Assembly: GCA_045592865.1 (NCBI GenBank)
Contig: JAZNVP010000086.1
Location: forward strand, 1-13,353
DNA from: RGIG9114 sp045592865
GTDB taxonomy: Bacteria > Bacillota > Clostridia > Oscillospirales > JAGBHD01
Direction of reading: 5' to 3'
DNA length: 13,353 bases
Part shown: piece after piece, positions 1-8,107 of the stretch
Position numbering within the stretch: position 1 is the stretch's first letter
Layout: each line of letters begins with the position of its first letter
Position numbers and translations under genes: made by a program
Notes under the pieces: model-generated
Seen by the model: the letters and a program-made list of their open reading frames with translations, nothing else
The model's database searches: none
What the model was told of the DNA's origin: nothing

Positions 1-62
1 AATACGACCACCTTAACGGAAACTGCTTTGTTGATATAGCGAAAAATCTCGAAAAGGAATAA
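1..62 (+). CDS. def: Peptide deformylase, C-terminal end only (partial)
   Basis: Reading from base 3 gives YDHLNGNCFVDIAKNLEKE and then TAA at 60-62. The two leading bases AA fit the end of a GAA glutamate codon. This matches the third conserved motif of peptide deformylases, HExDHLxGxxFxD, in which the His and Glu help bind and activate the catalytic metal. The enzyme removes the formyl group from the N-terminal methionine of new proteins. The gene continues off the left edge, so the rest of the active site cannot be checked. The next gene, fmt, adds the formyl group that this enzyme removes, and def-fmt is a classic bacterial pair; the gap is only 5 bases. The identification rests on a short motif plus context. 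Confidence 0.8.
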   Translation, partial: YDHLNGNCFVDIAKNLEKE

Positions 63-67
63 GGTAA

Positions 68-985
68 ATGAAAATAGTATTTATGGGAACACCCGATTTC
101 GCGTCGGAGTGCCTTAAATCCCTAATAGAAGCGGGTCACCATATCCCCGCAGTCTATACCCAACCCGATAAACCTAAGGGAAGAAAGAAAATTCTAACCC
201 CGCCCGATGTAAAGGTTCTTGCCTTGTCAGAGGGAATAGAGGTGCGCCAACCCTTAACCTTAAAGGAAGAGGCGGAGAATATAAGAGCGCTAAGCCCCGA
301 CCTTATCGTCGTTGTCGCTTACGGTAAAATTCTGCCCGAAAGTATTCTGAATTCCGCGAAATACGGGTGCGTTAACGTCCACGCGTCACTCCTTCCTTCT
401 CTTCGCGGCGCCGCTCCTATCCAGTGGTCAATAATAAGGGGAGACAAGAAAACGGGCATAACAACAATGTATATGGATAAAGGGCTCGATACGGGGGATA
501 TGATACTCCGCGAAGAAACCGAGATCGGCGAAAACGAAAGTTTCGGAGAACTTTGGGAAAGGCTCAAGAAAATGGCGGGGCCCATTCTTAATAAAACGGT
601 CGAGCTTATAGAAAAGGGCGAGGCGCCGAGGGAAAAGCAGGGAAATGAGTTTACCTATGCGCCGATGATAACCCCCGAAACAGAAAAGATAGATATTAAC
701 GACACGGCGGAGAATATCCATAATAAAGTCAGAGGACTTTCTCCCGCCCCCGCCGCCTTTCTTTCCCAGAACGGCAAAAAACTCAAGATTTATAAGACAC
801 TGAAAACCGACAGAACGGGTAAAACCGTCGGCGAGGTGTTGGTGGAGAAAAACCGCCTATATATAACGGCAGGGGATAAAAAACTCCTCGAGGTAAAGCG
901 CCTTAAGGGCGAAGGCTCGGGCGAGATGGACGCTGCTTCCTTCATAAACGGCAGAAAAATTTCGGACGGAGAAATTCTCCTATGA
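68..985 (+). CDS. fmt: Methionyl-tRNA formyltransferase
   Basis: This cytosolic enzyme transfers a formyl group from 10-formyltetrahydrofolate to the amino group of methionine on initiator tRNA, giving the fMet-tRNA used to start translation. The 305 residues are the usual family length. The N-terminal formyltransferase fold starts with MKIVFMGTPDFA. The catalytic Asn, His and Asp are visible as N103 and H105 (in VNVHASLLPSLRGAAPI) and D141 (in GLDTGDM). The SLLPSLRGAAPI loop at 108-118 is the family signature. A C-terminal OB-like tRNA-binding domain occupies about residue 205 onward (KVRGLSPAPAAF). The ATG at 68 lies 5 bases after the def stop, with an AAGG sequence just before it. The stop overlaps the rsmB start as ATGA, so translation is probably coupled. 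Nothing looks damaged. Confidence 0.97.
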   Translation: MKIVFMGTPDFASECLKSLIEAGHHIPAVYTQPDKPKGRKKILTPPDVKVLALSEGIEVRQPLTLKEEAENIRALSPDLIVVVAYGKILPESILNSAKYGCVNVHASLLPSLRGAAPIQWSIIRGDKKTGITTMYMDKGLDTGDMILREETEIGENESFGELWERLKKMAGPILNKTVELIEKGEAPREKQGNEFTYAPMITPETEKIDINDTAENIHNKVRGLSPAPAAFLSQNGKKLKIYKTLKTDRTGKTVGEVLVEKNRLYITAGDKKLLEVKRLKGEGSGEMDAASFINGRKISDGEILL

Positions 986-2256
986 CAGATTTTGCAAGAA
1001 AATGTGTGTTAAAGGCGATACTGAGGGTCTTTTCGGGCGGATATAGCAATATCGTGTTCTCGGAAAGCTTATCTTCTCTTCCCGCTGAGGACCGTGCATT
1101 TGCGGCAAACCTCTTTTTCGGTGTGCTCGAAAGAAGAATAACCCTTAATGAGATTTTGTCGGAATTTGTTCGCAAAAAGCCGCCCGAAGAGATAGAAACG
1201 ATACTTTTGATGGGTCTTTATCAGATTTTATATATGAACTCGGTGCCCGATTTTGCGGCGGTGTCGAGTTCTGTTGAACTCTGTCGGAACAAGAAATTTT
1301 CGGGACTTGTAAACGGAGTATTGCGCTCGGTTTTAAGAAAAGACCGTGATGAGCTTATGAAAACGGCAGAAAAAACCCCCGCGGTTAAATACGGGGTAAG
1401 CGAAAAGGTCTATAAACAGGTTAAAAATTCGCTCGGCGAGGACGCAGAAGCCTTTTTCGAGGCTTCCTTCGGCGCTTCTCCCTTGTATATCCGCGTTAAC
1501 ACCAATAAGACCGACGCGAAAAACCTGTCGGAAAAACTCGAAAAAAAGGGCATAAAGTCGGAAGAGACCCTCTTTCCTTATGCGTTAAAGATAAATTATA
1601 GCGGGGATATCACCAACATAGAAGAATATAAGGAAGGACTTTTTTATACTTCAGACCTTTCTTCTCTCGCGGCTCTGTCTGCCCTCGGGGTAAAAAAGGG
1701 GGATAAGGTCGGGGATATGTGCGCCGCACCGGGCGGAAAAAGCTTCTCGGCGGCACTTTTCGGCGGAGAGGTCGAGTCCTTCGATATCTATGAAAACAAG
1801 GTAGAACTTATAAGAAAGGGCGCCGAAAGGCTCTCCCTTGCAAACGTCAGCGCCTCTTTGCAGTCTGCCGAAGAGGTTGCGGGAAGAGAAGAGGCGTTCG
1901 ATAAAATAATCTGCGACGTTCCTTGCTCTGGTCTTGGCGTTATCAGAAGAAAGCCCGAGATAAGATATAAAAGCGAAAACCTTAATGAACTTATAAAAAA
2001 GCAGAGAAAAATAATGCTCACCGCGGCGGACTGTCTTAAAAAAGGCGGAAGAATGATCTATTCAACCTGCTCGGTGGCAAAAGAAGAAAACGAAGAAAAC
2101 GTTAAATTTTTCCTCGGCGTCAAGGACGGGTTTCGCCTCTTGAACTGTGAAGAATTTAATGGTATAATAAAGAGAAATAGTTTCGGATCCTTGATAGTCC
2201 CGTCGGACTTCGGGTCGGACGGATTCTATTTCGCAGTATTGGAAAAGGTAAAATGA
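982..2256 (+). CDS. rsmB: 16S rRNA (cytosine-967-C5)-methyltransferase RsmB/Sun
   Basis: This S-adenosylmethionine-dependent enzyme methylates carbon 5 of a cytosine in 16S rRNA (C967 in E. coli numbering). An N-terminal NusB-like RNA-binding domain covers roughly residues 3-130. The methyltransferase domain follows, with the SAM-binding motif DMCAAPGGKS at 245-254, the DVPCSGLGVIRRKPEIRY block at 312-329 and the YSTCS block at 360-364. C363 in the TC motif is expected to be the nucleophile that attacks the base, and C315 in the PC motif releases the enzyme afterwards. Both are present. The C-terminal DGFYFAVLEK strand is typical. At 424 residues it is close to family length. The start overlaps the fmt stop by 4 bases and the stop overlaps the rlmN start in the same way, so this is a middle gene of the operon. 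Confidence 0.96.
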   Translation: MTDFARKCVLKAILRVFSGGYSNIVFSESLSSLPAEDRAFAANLFFGVLERRITLNEILSEFVRKKPPEEIETILLMGLYQILYMNSVPDFAAVSSSVELCRNKKFSGLVNGVLRSVLRKDRDELMKTAEKTPAVKYGVSEKVYKQVKNSLGEDAEAFFEASFGASPLYIRVNTNKTDAKNLSEKLEKKGIKSEETLFPYALKINYSGDITNIEEYKEGLFYTSDLSSLAALSALGVKKGDKVGDMCAAPGGKSFSAALFGGEVESFDIYENKVELIRKGAERLSLANVSASLQSAEEVAGREEAFDKIICDVPCSGLGVIRRKPEIRYKSENLNELIKKQRKIMLTAADCLKKGGRMIYSTCSVAKEENEENVKFFLGVKDGFRLLNCEEFNGIIKRNSFGSLIVPSDFGSDGFYFAVLEKVK

Positions 2257-3302
2257 AAAAAGATATTCTGAGCCTCTGTCTCTCTGAACTTAAAGCGGAA
2301 GAACTCTTTATGAGCCTTCCGTCCTTCAGAGCGTCGCAGGTGTTCGAGCATCTCCATAAGAGGTTTGTGTCGGGCACCGATGAAATGAATAATATCCCGA
2401 AAGCCTTGCGCGAAGAGATAGATAAAAACTATCTTTTCGGCTCGGTCCGTCTTGAGAGAAAAGAGGTCTCCAAAAAGGACGGAACCGTGAAATACCTCTT
2501 CTCACTCTACGACGGAGAACTCGTTGAAACGGTCCTTCTTCGTAGCAACAGAGGACTTTCGGTCTGCCTTTCAACCGAGGTCGGCTGCAAAATGGGTTGC
2601 AGATTTTGTGCCTCGGGGAAACTCGGATTTACCCGAAGGCTCACGGCAGGTGAAATGCTCTCGCAGGTCTATTTCTGCGCCAAGGACTCGGGCGAGAGAA
2701 TAGGCTCCTGTATGCTGATGGGAATAGGGGAACCTCTCGATAACTACGATGAGGTGCTTAAATTTATAAAGCTTATCTCCTCGGAAAACGGAATGAATCT
2801 CTCGCAGAGGCATATCTCGGTCTCAACCTGCGGCCTTGTCCCTGAAATACTTCGTCTTGCAGAAGAAAAACTGCAGATAACCCTTTCGCTTTCGCTCCAC
2901 GCGCCCTTTGATGATATGCGAAGCGAAATGATGCCCATAAACGATAGGTTTGATGTGAAAACGGTCATCTCGGCTTGTGACGAGTATTTAAAGAAAACGG
3001 GCAGAAGAATAAGCGTGGAATACACGGTTATAAAAAATAAAAACGACAGTGAGTCTTGCGCCGAAGAACTCAAAAAGCTTCTCGGCGGCAAGCTTTACCA
3101 TATAAACCTTATAACACTTAACGAGATCAAAGAAAAACCTTATGAAAAGGCAGGACCCGAAGCGGTTTACGCCTTTCAGAAAAAACTTCTGAAAAGAGGC
3201 CTTAACGCAACCGTCCGCAGAAGACTCGGCGATGATATCTCCGCCGCCTGCGGTCAGTTAAGGCGGGATTCGGAAGGTAAAGAAAGGAGCGAAGACGTAT
3301 GA
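2253..3302 (+). CDS. rlmN: Dual-specificity 23S rRNA (adenine-2503-C2) and tRNA (adenine-37-C2) methyltransferase
   Basis: RlmN is a radical-SAM enzyme that puts a methyl group on carbon 2 of A2503 in 23S rRNA and, in characterised members, of A37 in some tRNAs. The modification tunes the peptidyl-transferase exit region. The 4Fe-4S/SAM motif CxxxCxxC is C112, C116 and C119 in EVGCKMGCRFCASGKLGF. The two extra catalytic cysteines of the methylation mechanism are C105 (GLSVCLS, equivalent to E. coli C118) and C333 (DISAACGQL, equivalent to E. coli C355, the methylated residue). GIGEPLDNYDEV at 157-168 is the conserved GEP motif. The C355-type residue separates RlmN/Cfr from other radical-SAM proteins; the chromosomal context next to rsmB and stp favours RlmN over the resistance enzyme Cfr. 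The start overlaps rsmB by 4 bases, and the stop overlaps stp by 4 bases. Confidence 0.96.
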   Translation: MKKDILSLCLSELKAEELFMSLPSFRASQVFEHLHKRFVSGTDEMNNIPKALREEIDKNYLFGSVRLERKEVSKKDGTVKYLFSLYDGELVETVLLRSNRGLSVCLSTEVGCKMGCRFCASGKLGFTRRLTAGEMLSQVYFCAKDSGERIGSCMLMGIGEPLDNYDEVLKFIKLISSENGMNLSQRHISVSTCGLVPEILRLAEEKLQITLSLSLHAPFDDMRSEMMPINDRFDVKTVISACDEYLKKTGRRISVEYTVIKNKNDSESCAEELKKLLGGKLYHINLITLNEIKEKPYEKAGPEAVYAFQKKLLKRGLNATVRRRLGDDISAACGQLRRDSEGKERSEDV

Positions 3303-4021
3303 AGTATTATGGGCTCAGTGATATCGGCAAGGTCCGCGAACTGAATGAGGACAGTTTTTCCTGCTTCCCACTCGCAGACGATACGGTCGCGCTTATCGTG
3401 TGCGACGGTATGGGCGGCGCCAATCACGGAGAGGTTGCTTCTGCTCTTGCGGTGAAGAAACTGAAGGAGAATTTCAGTCTTAAATATAAGGAAGACTTTT
3501 CTCCCCAGAGCATCAAAAATATGATAACTTCTTCGATAAATATAGCAAACTACGCGGTGTTCGATAAGGCTTCCTCAAGCAGTGCCTTCGGCGGAATGGG
3601 AACAACGCTGTGTCTTGCGGTGGTTAAAGGGAATGAAGCCCTGATTGCCAATATCGGTGACTCGAGAGCATATATCGTGGGAGAGGACGTCCGTCTTATC
3701 ACCCGCGACCATTCCTTCGTTATGGACCTTGTCCTCAACGGCGAGATAACTCCCGAAGAGGCAAAGACCCACCCAAAGAAAAATATAATAACGAGGGCTA
3801 TCGGCGCCGAAGAGACCGTCGATGCGGACTACTACGTCGAACAACTCAAAGAGGGCGAGACCCTTCTTATCTGTTCAGACGGGCTTTACGGAAGCGTTTC
3901 GGAAGAGGATATCCTCTTATCGCTTAAAAAGGATATAAAGACAGCGGCAGAAGAACTTATAGAAAAGGCAAACCTCGGCGGCGGCAGAGATAATATAAGC
4001 CTTGTTTTATATAGAGTTTAA
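3299..4021 (+). CDS. stp: PP2C-family serine/threonine protein phosphatase (Stp/PrpC)
   Basis: This metal-dependent phosphatase removes phosphate from serine and threonine residues. In Firmicutes it counteracts the PASTA kinase encoded next to it. The 240 residues match bacterial single-domain PP2C enzymes. Visible motifs in order are VRELNEDSF (12-20, with D18), CDGMGGANHGE (35-45, with metal ligand D36), GGMGTTL (98-104), GDSRAYI (120-126), CSDGLYGSV (192-200, with D194) and GGRDNISLVLY (228-238, with D231). These Asp residues build the binuclear Mn/Mg centre. No membrane segment or signal peptide is seen, so it is cytosolic. The ATG overlaps the rlmN TGA. Only 12 bases separate it from prkC, and together they form the usual phosphatase-kinase switch. 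Confidence 0.96.
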   Translation: MKYYGLSDIGKVRELNEDSFSCFPLADDTVALIVCDGMGGANHGEVASALAVKKLKENFSLKYKEDFSPQSIKNMITSSINIANYAVFDKASSSSAFGGMGTTLCLAVVKGNEALIANIGDSRAYIVGEDVRLITRDHSFVMDLVLNGEITPEEAKTHPKKNIITRAIGAEETVDADYYVEQLKEGETLLICSDGLYGSVSEEDILLSLKKDIKTAAEELIEKANLGGGRDNISLVLYRV

Positions 4022-4033
4022 AGGAGAAAACTT

Positions 4034-6202
4034 ATGAATAAGTATATCGGAAAAAGAATCGAGGGAAGATACGTTATAACCGACCTGATCGGTGACGGCG
4101 GAATGGCAAACGTCTATAAAGCAAACGATATCCTTGAGGACAGAACCGTTGCGGTCAAGATATTAAAGGATGAGTTTTTGGAGAACGAGGAGTTTATCCG
4201 CCGCTTTAAAAACGAGTCCAAGGCGATAGCGCTTCTTAATCATCAGAATATCGTCCGCGTTTACGACGTCAGCTTCTCGGATAAAATGATGTCTATAGTT
4301 ATGGAATACGTTGAAGGCGTTACCTTGAAGGACTATATTGAGCTTCGCGGTGCGCTCAGCTGGAAGGACGCCGTCTATTTTATGACGCAGATACTTCGCG
4401 CCCTCCAACACGCCCACGATAACGGAATAGTCCACCGCGACGTTAAACCGCAGAACATTATGATAATGGAAGACGGTTCTGTTAAGGTGATGGACTTCGG
4501 CATCGCACGTTTCTCGCGTTCGGGAAACAAAACCATAACCGATAAGGCAATAGGCTCGGTGCATTATATAAGTCCCGAGCAGGCTTGCGGCGAGAAGACC
4601 GACGAAAAGTCGGATATCTACTCCTGCGGCGTTATGCTCTATGAAATGTTAACGGGGTCTCTTCCCTTCGAGGCGGACAGTGCCGTCTCGGTTGCAATAA
4701 TGCAGATGCAGAACGAGCCCGAAAAACCCACATCTATTAAAGAAGATATCCCCGAGGGCCTTGAAGAAATAGTCCTCAGAGCAATGCAGAAGGACCCGCA
4801 AAGACGTTATCAGTCCTCGGCGGAAATGCTCAGAGATATCGACGAATTCAAGAAAAACCCCTCGATAAGCTTTGAGTATAAATATTTCGGCGGAACCGAC
4901 CAGACGACCAAGTATTTCGATGCCGTTAAGGTAAAGGACCCCGCAGAAAAAGAGAAGGAGAAGAATAAGAAGTTCTTAAGCATTCTCCTCGGTATCGCGT
5001 CAGGCTTTATCCTGTTGGCGCTCGTCGTGGTGCTTGTGGCAGTCTCGGGAATAATGAGTCCTAAAGGAAACGTTGCCATCGGCGACCTCGTAGGACTGAA
5101 ACTCGAAGAGGTAAAGGCAGACCCTCATTATAAGAGCATAACCTTTATCGAAACCGAAGAGTTCAGCACCGAGTTTGAAAAGGGCGAAATAATCAGTCAC
5201 ACCAAGGCAAACCGCACCGTTAAAGAGGGCTCGAGCGTTGACGTCGTGGTTTCCAAGGGAAGCAAAAAGGTAGTCGTGCCCGACGTTCAGGGAATGACCT
5301 CGTCCGAGGCAGAAAAGAAGCTTTTAAAGGAAGGCTTCACCATTAAAACCATTTCAAAGTTCGATATAGAGATCGCAGAAGACTGCATCGTTAACACCAA
5401 GCCCGAAAGAAACACCGAGGCAGACTATGGCTCGGAGATCGTGCTCTACGTTTCACTCGGCGCTCCGAAAGAATATACCTCGGTTCCCGACCTTGCGGGA
5501 ATGACCAAAGACGCGGCGGAAAAAACCATCGCAGACTATGGGCTGAGGGTAGTGTTCGAAGAGGTCGATAGCGACCTTGCGAAAGATAAGGTCGTTTCGC
5601 AGAGCATCAAGGCAGACGAGCAGGTCGAGGCAGATACCATCATAATCGTTCAGATAAGTTCAGGGATAGCGCCCAACTCAACCGTTAAGGTAACGGTGCC
5701 GATACCGAAATATCTCCCCGAGGTAACACTCCGATTTTTCCTTGAGGGCGAACTTGTCCACGAGAAGACCTTAAGTCAGGACTATTCACCCAAAACCTAC
5801 GATTATAACGTCGTCGGTTCGGGCAAAAAGACCCTTATAGTTAAACTCGGCTCCGCTTCCAACGCATTCAAGACCTATAAACTCGATTTCGATAAGGGAA
5901 CCTATGCAGACGAAACGGTAACCGACGTTTCAAATCTTTCTAAAATAACGGTCGAAATGCCCGTTGAGTTCAAAAACCAAGAGGTCTGGATTTCCTTCTT
6001 TAACGGAATTGAGCAGAAAGAGCAGAAAATGGCAGTAAGCTCGGTCAATAAGATCGAGATATTCGGCGGAAACGGTTATACCGGCTCTTCCGAAGTTTCC
6101 TATAAACTCGGTGCAACAGGTAAGTATGAGCATTACGGAACAATGACCATCAACTTCAAAACGGGAACCGCTACGGTCTCCAACGACGTGGACGGTCTAT
6201 GA
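4034..6202 (+). CDS. prkC: Membrane Ser/Thr protein kinase with PASTA domains (PrkC/Stk family)
   Basis: This kinase phosphorylates cytosolic targets in response to peptidoglycan fragments or lipid II sensed outside the cell. The cytosolic kinase domain is about residues 13-273: glycine-rich loop IGDGGMANVY (19-28), ATP-anchoring K42 in VAVKIL, catalytic HRDVKPQN (134-141, D136), DFG (154-156) and activation-segment SPEQ (180-183). A lysine-rich juxtamembrane stretch (300-313) precedes a single transmembrane helix at about 314-340. Outside there are three PASTA-like repeats at about 345-410, 411-478 and 480-546; the second and third have clear VPDxxGM starts, while the first is divergent. About 175 further residues follow, apparently two related beta-rich units (about 549-628 and 636-717). 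That explains the length of 722, longer than many PrkC proteins. A strong AAAGGAG ribosome binding site precedes the ATG. It follows stp by 12 bases, and its stop overlaps rsgA by 4. Confidence 0.95.
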   Translation: MNKYIGKRIEGRYVITDLIGDGGMANVYKANDILEDRTVAVKILKDEFLENEEFIRRFKNESKAIALLNHQNIVRVYDVSFSDKMMSIVMEYVEGVTLKDYIELRGALSWKDAVYFMTQILRALQHAHDNGIVHRDVKPQNIMIMEDGSVKVMDFGIARFSRSGNKTITDKAIGSVHYISPEQACGEKTDEKSDIYSCGVMLYEMLTGSLPFEADSAVSVAIMQMQNEPEKPTSIKEDIPEGLEEIVLRAMQKDPQRRYQSSAEMLRDIDEFKKNPSISFEYKYFGGTDQTTKYFDAVKVKDPAEKEKEKNKKFLSILLGIASGFILLALVVVLVAVSGIMSPKGNVAIGDLVGLKLEEVKADPHYKSITFIETEEFSTEFEKGEIISHTKANRTVKEGSSVDVVVSKGSKKVVVPDVQGMTSSEAEKKLLKEGFTIKTISKFDIEIAEDCIVNTKPERNTEADYGSEIVLYVSLGAPKEYTSVPDLAGMTKDAAEKTIADYGLRVVFEEVDSDLAKDKVVSQSIKADEQVEADTIIIVQISSGIAPNSTVKVTVPIPKYLPEVTLRFFLEGELVHEKTLSQDYSPKTYDYNVVGSGKKTLIVKLGSASNAFKTYKLDFDKGTYADETVTDVSNLSKITVEMPVEFKNQEVWISFFNGIEQKEQKMAVSSVNKIEIFGGNGYTGSSEVSYKLGATGKYEHYGTMTINFKTGTATVSNDVDGL

Positions 6203-7056
6203 TCGGAATAATTATTAAAGCACTTTCGGGGTTCTACTACGTTAAGACCGAAAGCGGAGTCGTAACCTGCCGCGGCAGAGGTTCTCTCCGAAATAAAAAG
6301 ATAAGTCCCAAGGTCGGCGATAGGGTCAAAATAACCTTGGAGGGCGAGTGCGGCGCGGTGGACGAGGTTCTTCCCCGTAAGAATGAACTTTCCCGTCCCC
6401 CCGTTGCTAATATCGACCTTTTAGGTATCGTCGTGTCAACGGTGGCACCGAGCCCTAACTTCGCGGTTATCGACGAGATAATCGCCCTTGCGGAAATAAG
6501 GGGGATAGAGCCCTTTATCGCGGTATCCAAAACCGATATCGAAGAGGCGGAAATTCTTAAGGAAACCTATGTAAAAGCAGGGTTTAAGGTGTTCGACGCC
6601 GTCGAGCAGTTCGAGGAAATTAAAGCCTTTCTCGGTGGCAAGGTCTGCGCCTTTACGGGTAACACAGGGGTCGGAAAGTCAACGCTTCTGAACCGCATAA
6701 ACCCCGAGTTTCAGATAGAAACGGGCGAAATAAGCAAAAAACTCGGACGAGGCCGCCACACAACACGTGCCGTCGAGTTCTATAGCGTCGATGGCGGCGG
6801 TCTTGTTGCAGATACCCCCGGCTTTTCTCTCAATCAGGACGATGATCTCCCGATCTTAAAGGAAGACCTCGAAAACTGCTTCAGAGAGTTCGGAAAATAT
6901 ATCGGCTCCTGCCGTTTCGGCGGTTGCTCCCATACCTCAGAAAAGGGCTGCGCCGTTATAGAAGCGGTCGGAAAAGGGGATATCCCCGAAGTCCGATTTG
7001 AAAGCTATAAAGCCCTTTACAGTAAGGTGAAGGATAAAAAGAAATGGCAGATGTAA
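6199..7056 (+). CDS. rsgA: Small ribosomal subunit biogenesis GTPase RsgA (YloQ/YjeQ)
   Basis: RsgA is a circularly permuted GTPase that acts late in 30S subunit assembly, checking the decoding centre. An N-terminal OB-fold RNA-binding domain is about residues 1-65. The GTPase motifs come in permuted order: G4-like SKTD (110-113), then G1 GNTGVGKS (154-161), G2 RHTT (186-189) and G3 DTPG (205-208). The C-terminal zinc-binding domain has C238, C243, H245 and C251 in the SCRFGGCSHTSEKGC stretch. The G4 motif is SKTD instead of the textbook NKxD, a tolerated kind of variation in this family. At 285 residues it is normal length. The ATG overlaps the prkC stop, so it is the last gene of the operon. 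Its own stop codon sits in the loop of a hairpin. In many Firmicutes rpe and thiN follow; here they do not. Confidence 0.96.
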   Translation: MIGIIIKALSGFYYVKTESGVVTCRGRGSLRNKKISPKVGDRVKITLEGECGAVDEVLPRKNELSRPPVANIDLLGIVVSTVAPSPNFAVIDEIIALAEIRGIEPFIAVSKTDIEEAEILKETYVKAGFKVFDAVEQFEEIKAFLGGKVCAFTGNTGVGKSTLLNRINPEFQIETGEISKKLGRGRHTTRAVEFYSVDGGGLVADTPGFSLNQDDDLPILKEDLENCFREFGKYIGSCRFGGCSHTSEKGCAVIEAVGKGDIPEVRFESYKALYSKVKDKKKWQM

Positions 7057-7072
7057 AGCATCTGCCTTCTTT
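7038..7072 (+). terminator. Hairpin terminator or attenuator at the end of the rsgA operon
   Basis: A perfect 8-base stem, GGCAGATG (7046-7053) with CATCTGCC (7059-7066), closes on a 5-base loop TAAAG that contains the rsgA stop codon TAA. AAAGAA (7038-7043) can pair with TTCTTT (7067-7072) across a two-base bulge, extending the stem to 14 pairs. The T-rich run after the core stem is short and interrupted, so termination may be partial and let some transcripts reach the WYL gene 15 bases further on. Confidence 0.6.
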
Positions 7073-7087
7073 GTAAGAGGTGAAAAA

Positions 7088-8068
7088 ATGGCAAAGAGCG
7101 AAAACCAAAAACTCAAGCTTCTCGCAGTTTTAGAGCATCTTAAAAAATATTCCGATGAGGAAAACACCGTTTCGGTCGCAGAAATAATCGAAGCGCTCGA
7201 AAAGGAAGGTATCAGCGCCGAAAGAAAGAGTATCTATACCGATATCGAAACCCTTATAGACTGGGGCTACGATATAGTTTCAGTGAGAGAGGGCAGAAGA
7301 ACGGGTTATTTTCTGGCGTCAAGAGAGTTCGAAACCGCAGAACTCAAACTCCTTGTCGATGCCGTTCAGTCGAGTAAGTTTCTGTCGGTCAAAAAGTCCT
7401 TGGAGCTTATAAAGAAGCTCGAAAGTCTCACCTCGCAGTCGACCGCCAAAACTCTCAGAAGAGAAATGTTCGTCAGCGGCAGGGTCAAAACAATGAACGA
7501 GAGCGTCTATTATAATATAGATGCCATTCATAACGCCATCTTTAAGAATAAAAAGATAGGCTTTCTCTATTTTAACTATAACAGAGATAAAGAAAAGGTC
7601 CTCAGAAGAGAGGGCAAAGAGTATGTTGTGAGCCCCTATAGCCTTATCTTCGAGGACGAAAACTATTATCTCTTGGCATACGACTCTGAAGAGGGAATTT
7701 TAAAGCACTACCGAGTCGATAAAATGGATAAAATTAAGGTTAAAGCGGAAGACCGTGAAGGCCGCGAGGAATTCGAGAAAACAAACGTCGCCGAGAACGC
7801 GAAAATGCTCTTCGGAATGTTCGGCGGCAGGGAAGAACTCGTAACGGTAAAACTGAATAACAACCTCGCAGGTGCCGTTATAGACAGGTTCGGTAAATCG
7901 GTAGCCATCCGCCCCGCAGATGAGGATAGCTTTTACCTCACAACGCGGGTCAAGGTAAGTCCGCAGTTCTTCGGTTGGCTCGCTTCCTTCGGAAAGGACG
8001 CCAAAATAATAACCCCCGAAGAAGTCCGAAAAGAGTATGAAGACCATATAAGAGAAATACTTAAATAA
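7088..8068 (+). CDS. WYL-domain helix-turn-helix transcriptional regulator
   Basis: This is a predicted cytosolic DNA-binding regulator of the YafY/PafC-like WYL class. Residues 5-75 form a winged HTH of the HTH_11 type, with the recognition region around ISAERKSIYTDIETLIDWGY (42-61). A helical linker (82-135) leads to the WYL domain at about 145-220, seen in SPYSLIF (182-188), ENYYLLAY (191-198, at the position of the WYL signature) and HYRVDKM (207-213). A C-terminal WCX-like extension follows at about 250-325. WYL domains bind ligands, in known cases nucleic acid or nucleotides, and regulate varied genes including DNA-damage and phage-defence loci. The target here cannot be read from the sequence. 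The ATG has an AGAGGTG ribosome binding site, is 31 bases after rsgA with a hairpin between, and no obvious separate promoter is seen. Confidence 0.88.
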   Translation: MAKSENQKLKLLAVLEHLKKYSDEENTVSVAEIIEALEKEGISAERKSIYTDIETLIDWGYDIVSVREGRRTGYFLASREFETAELKLLVDAVQSSKFLSVKKSLELIKKLESLTSQSTAKTLRREMFVSGRVKTMNESVYYNIDAIHNAIFKNKKIGFLYFNYNRDKEKVLRREGKEYVVSPYSLIFEDENYYLLAYDSEEGILKHYRVDKMDKIKVKAEDREGREEFEKTNVAENAKMLFGMFGGREELVTVKLNNNLAGAVIDRFGKSVAIRPADEDSFYLTTRVKVSPQFFGWLASFGKDAKIITPEEVRKEYEDHIREILK

Positions 8069-8106
8069 AACAAGGCGAACCTAAGTTCGCCTTGTTTAGT
8101 CTTTTT
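8068..8106. terminator. Bidirectional terminator between convergent genes
   Basis: A 13-base perfect inverted repeat (8068-8080 with 8085-8097; core CAAGGCGAAC/GTTCGCCTTG) has a 4-base loop CTAA. The left arm starts at the last base of the WYL gene stop. On the plus strand the stem ends in TTT and a further T run follows at 8102-8106. On the minus strand it is followed by TTTTATTT. It can serve both the WYL gene and the convergent XRE gene that ends at 8108. Confidence 0.9.
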
Positions 8107-8107
8107 C

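Noticed and set aside
2253..3302. Possible Cfr-type antibiotic-resistance methyltransferase
   Set aside because: The gene sits in the conserved housekeeping order rsmB-rlmN-stp and its motifs fit the chromosomal RlmN, so there is no reason to call Cfr.
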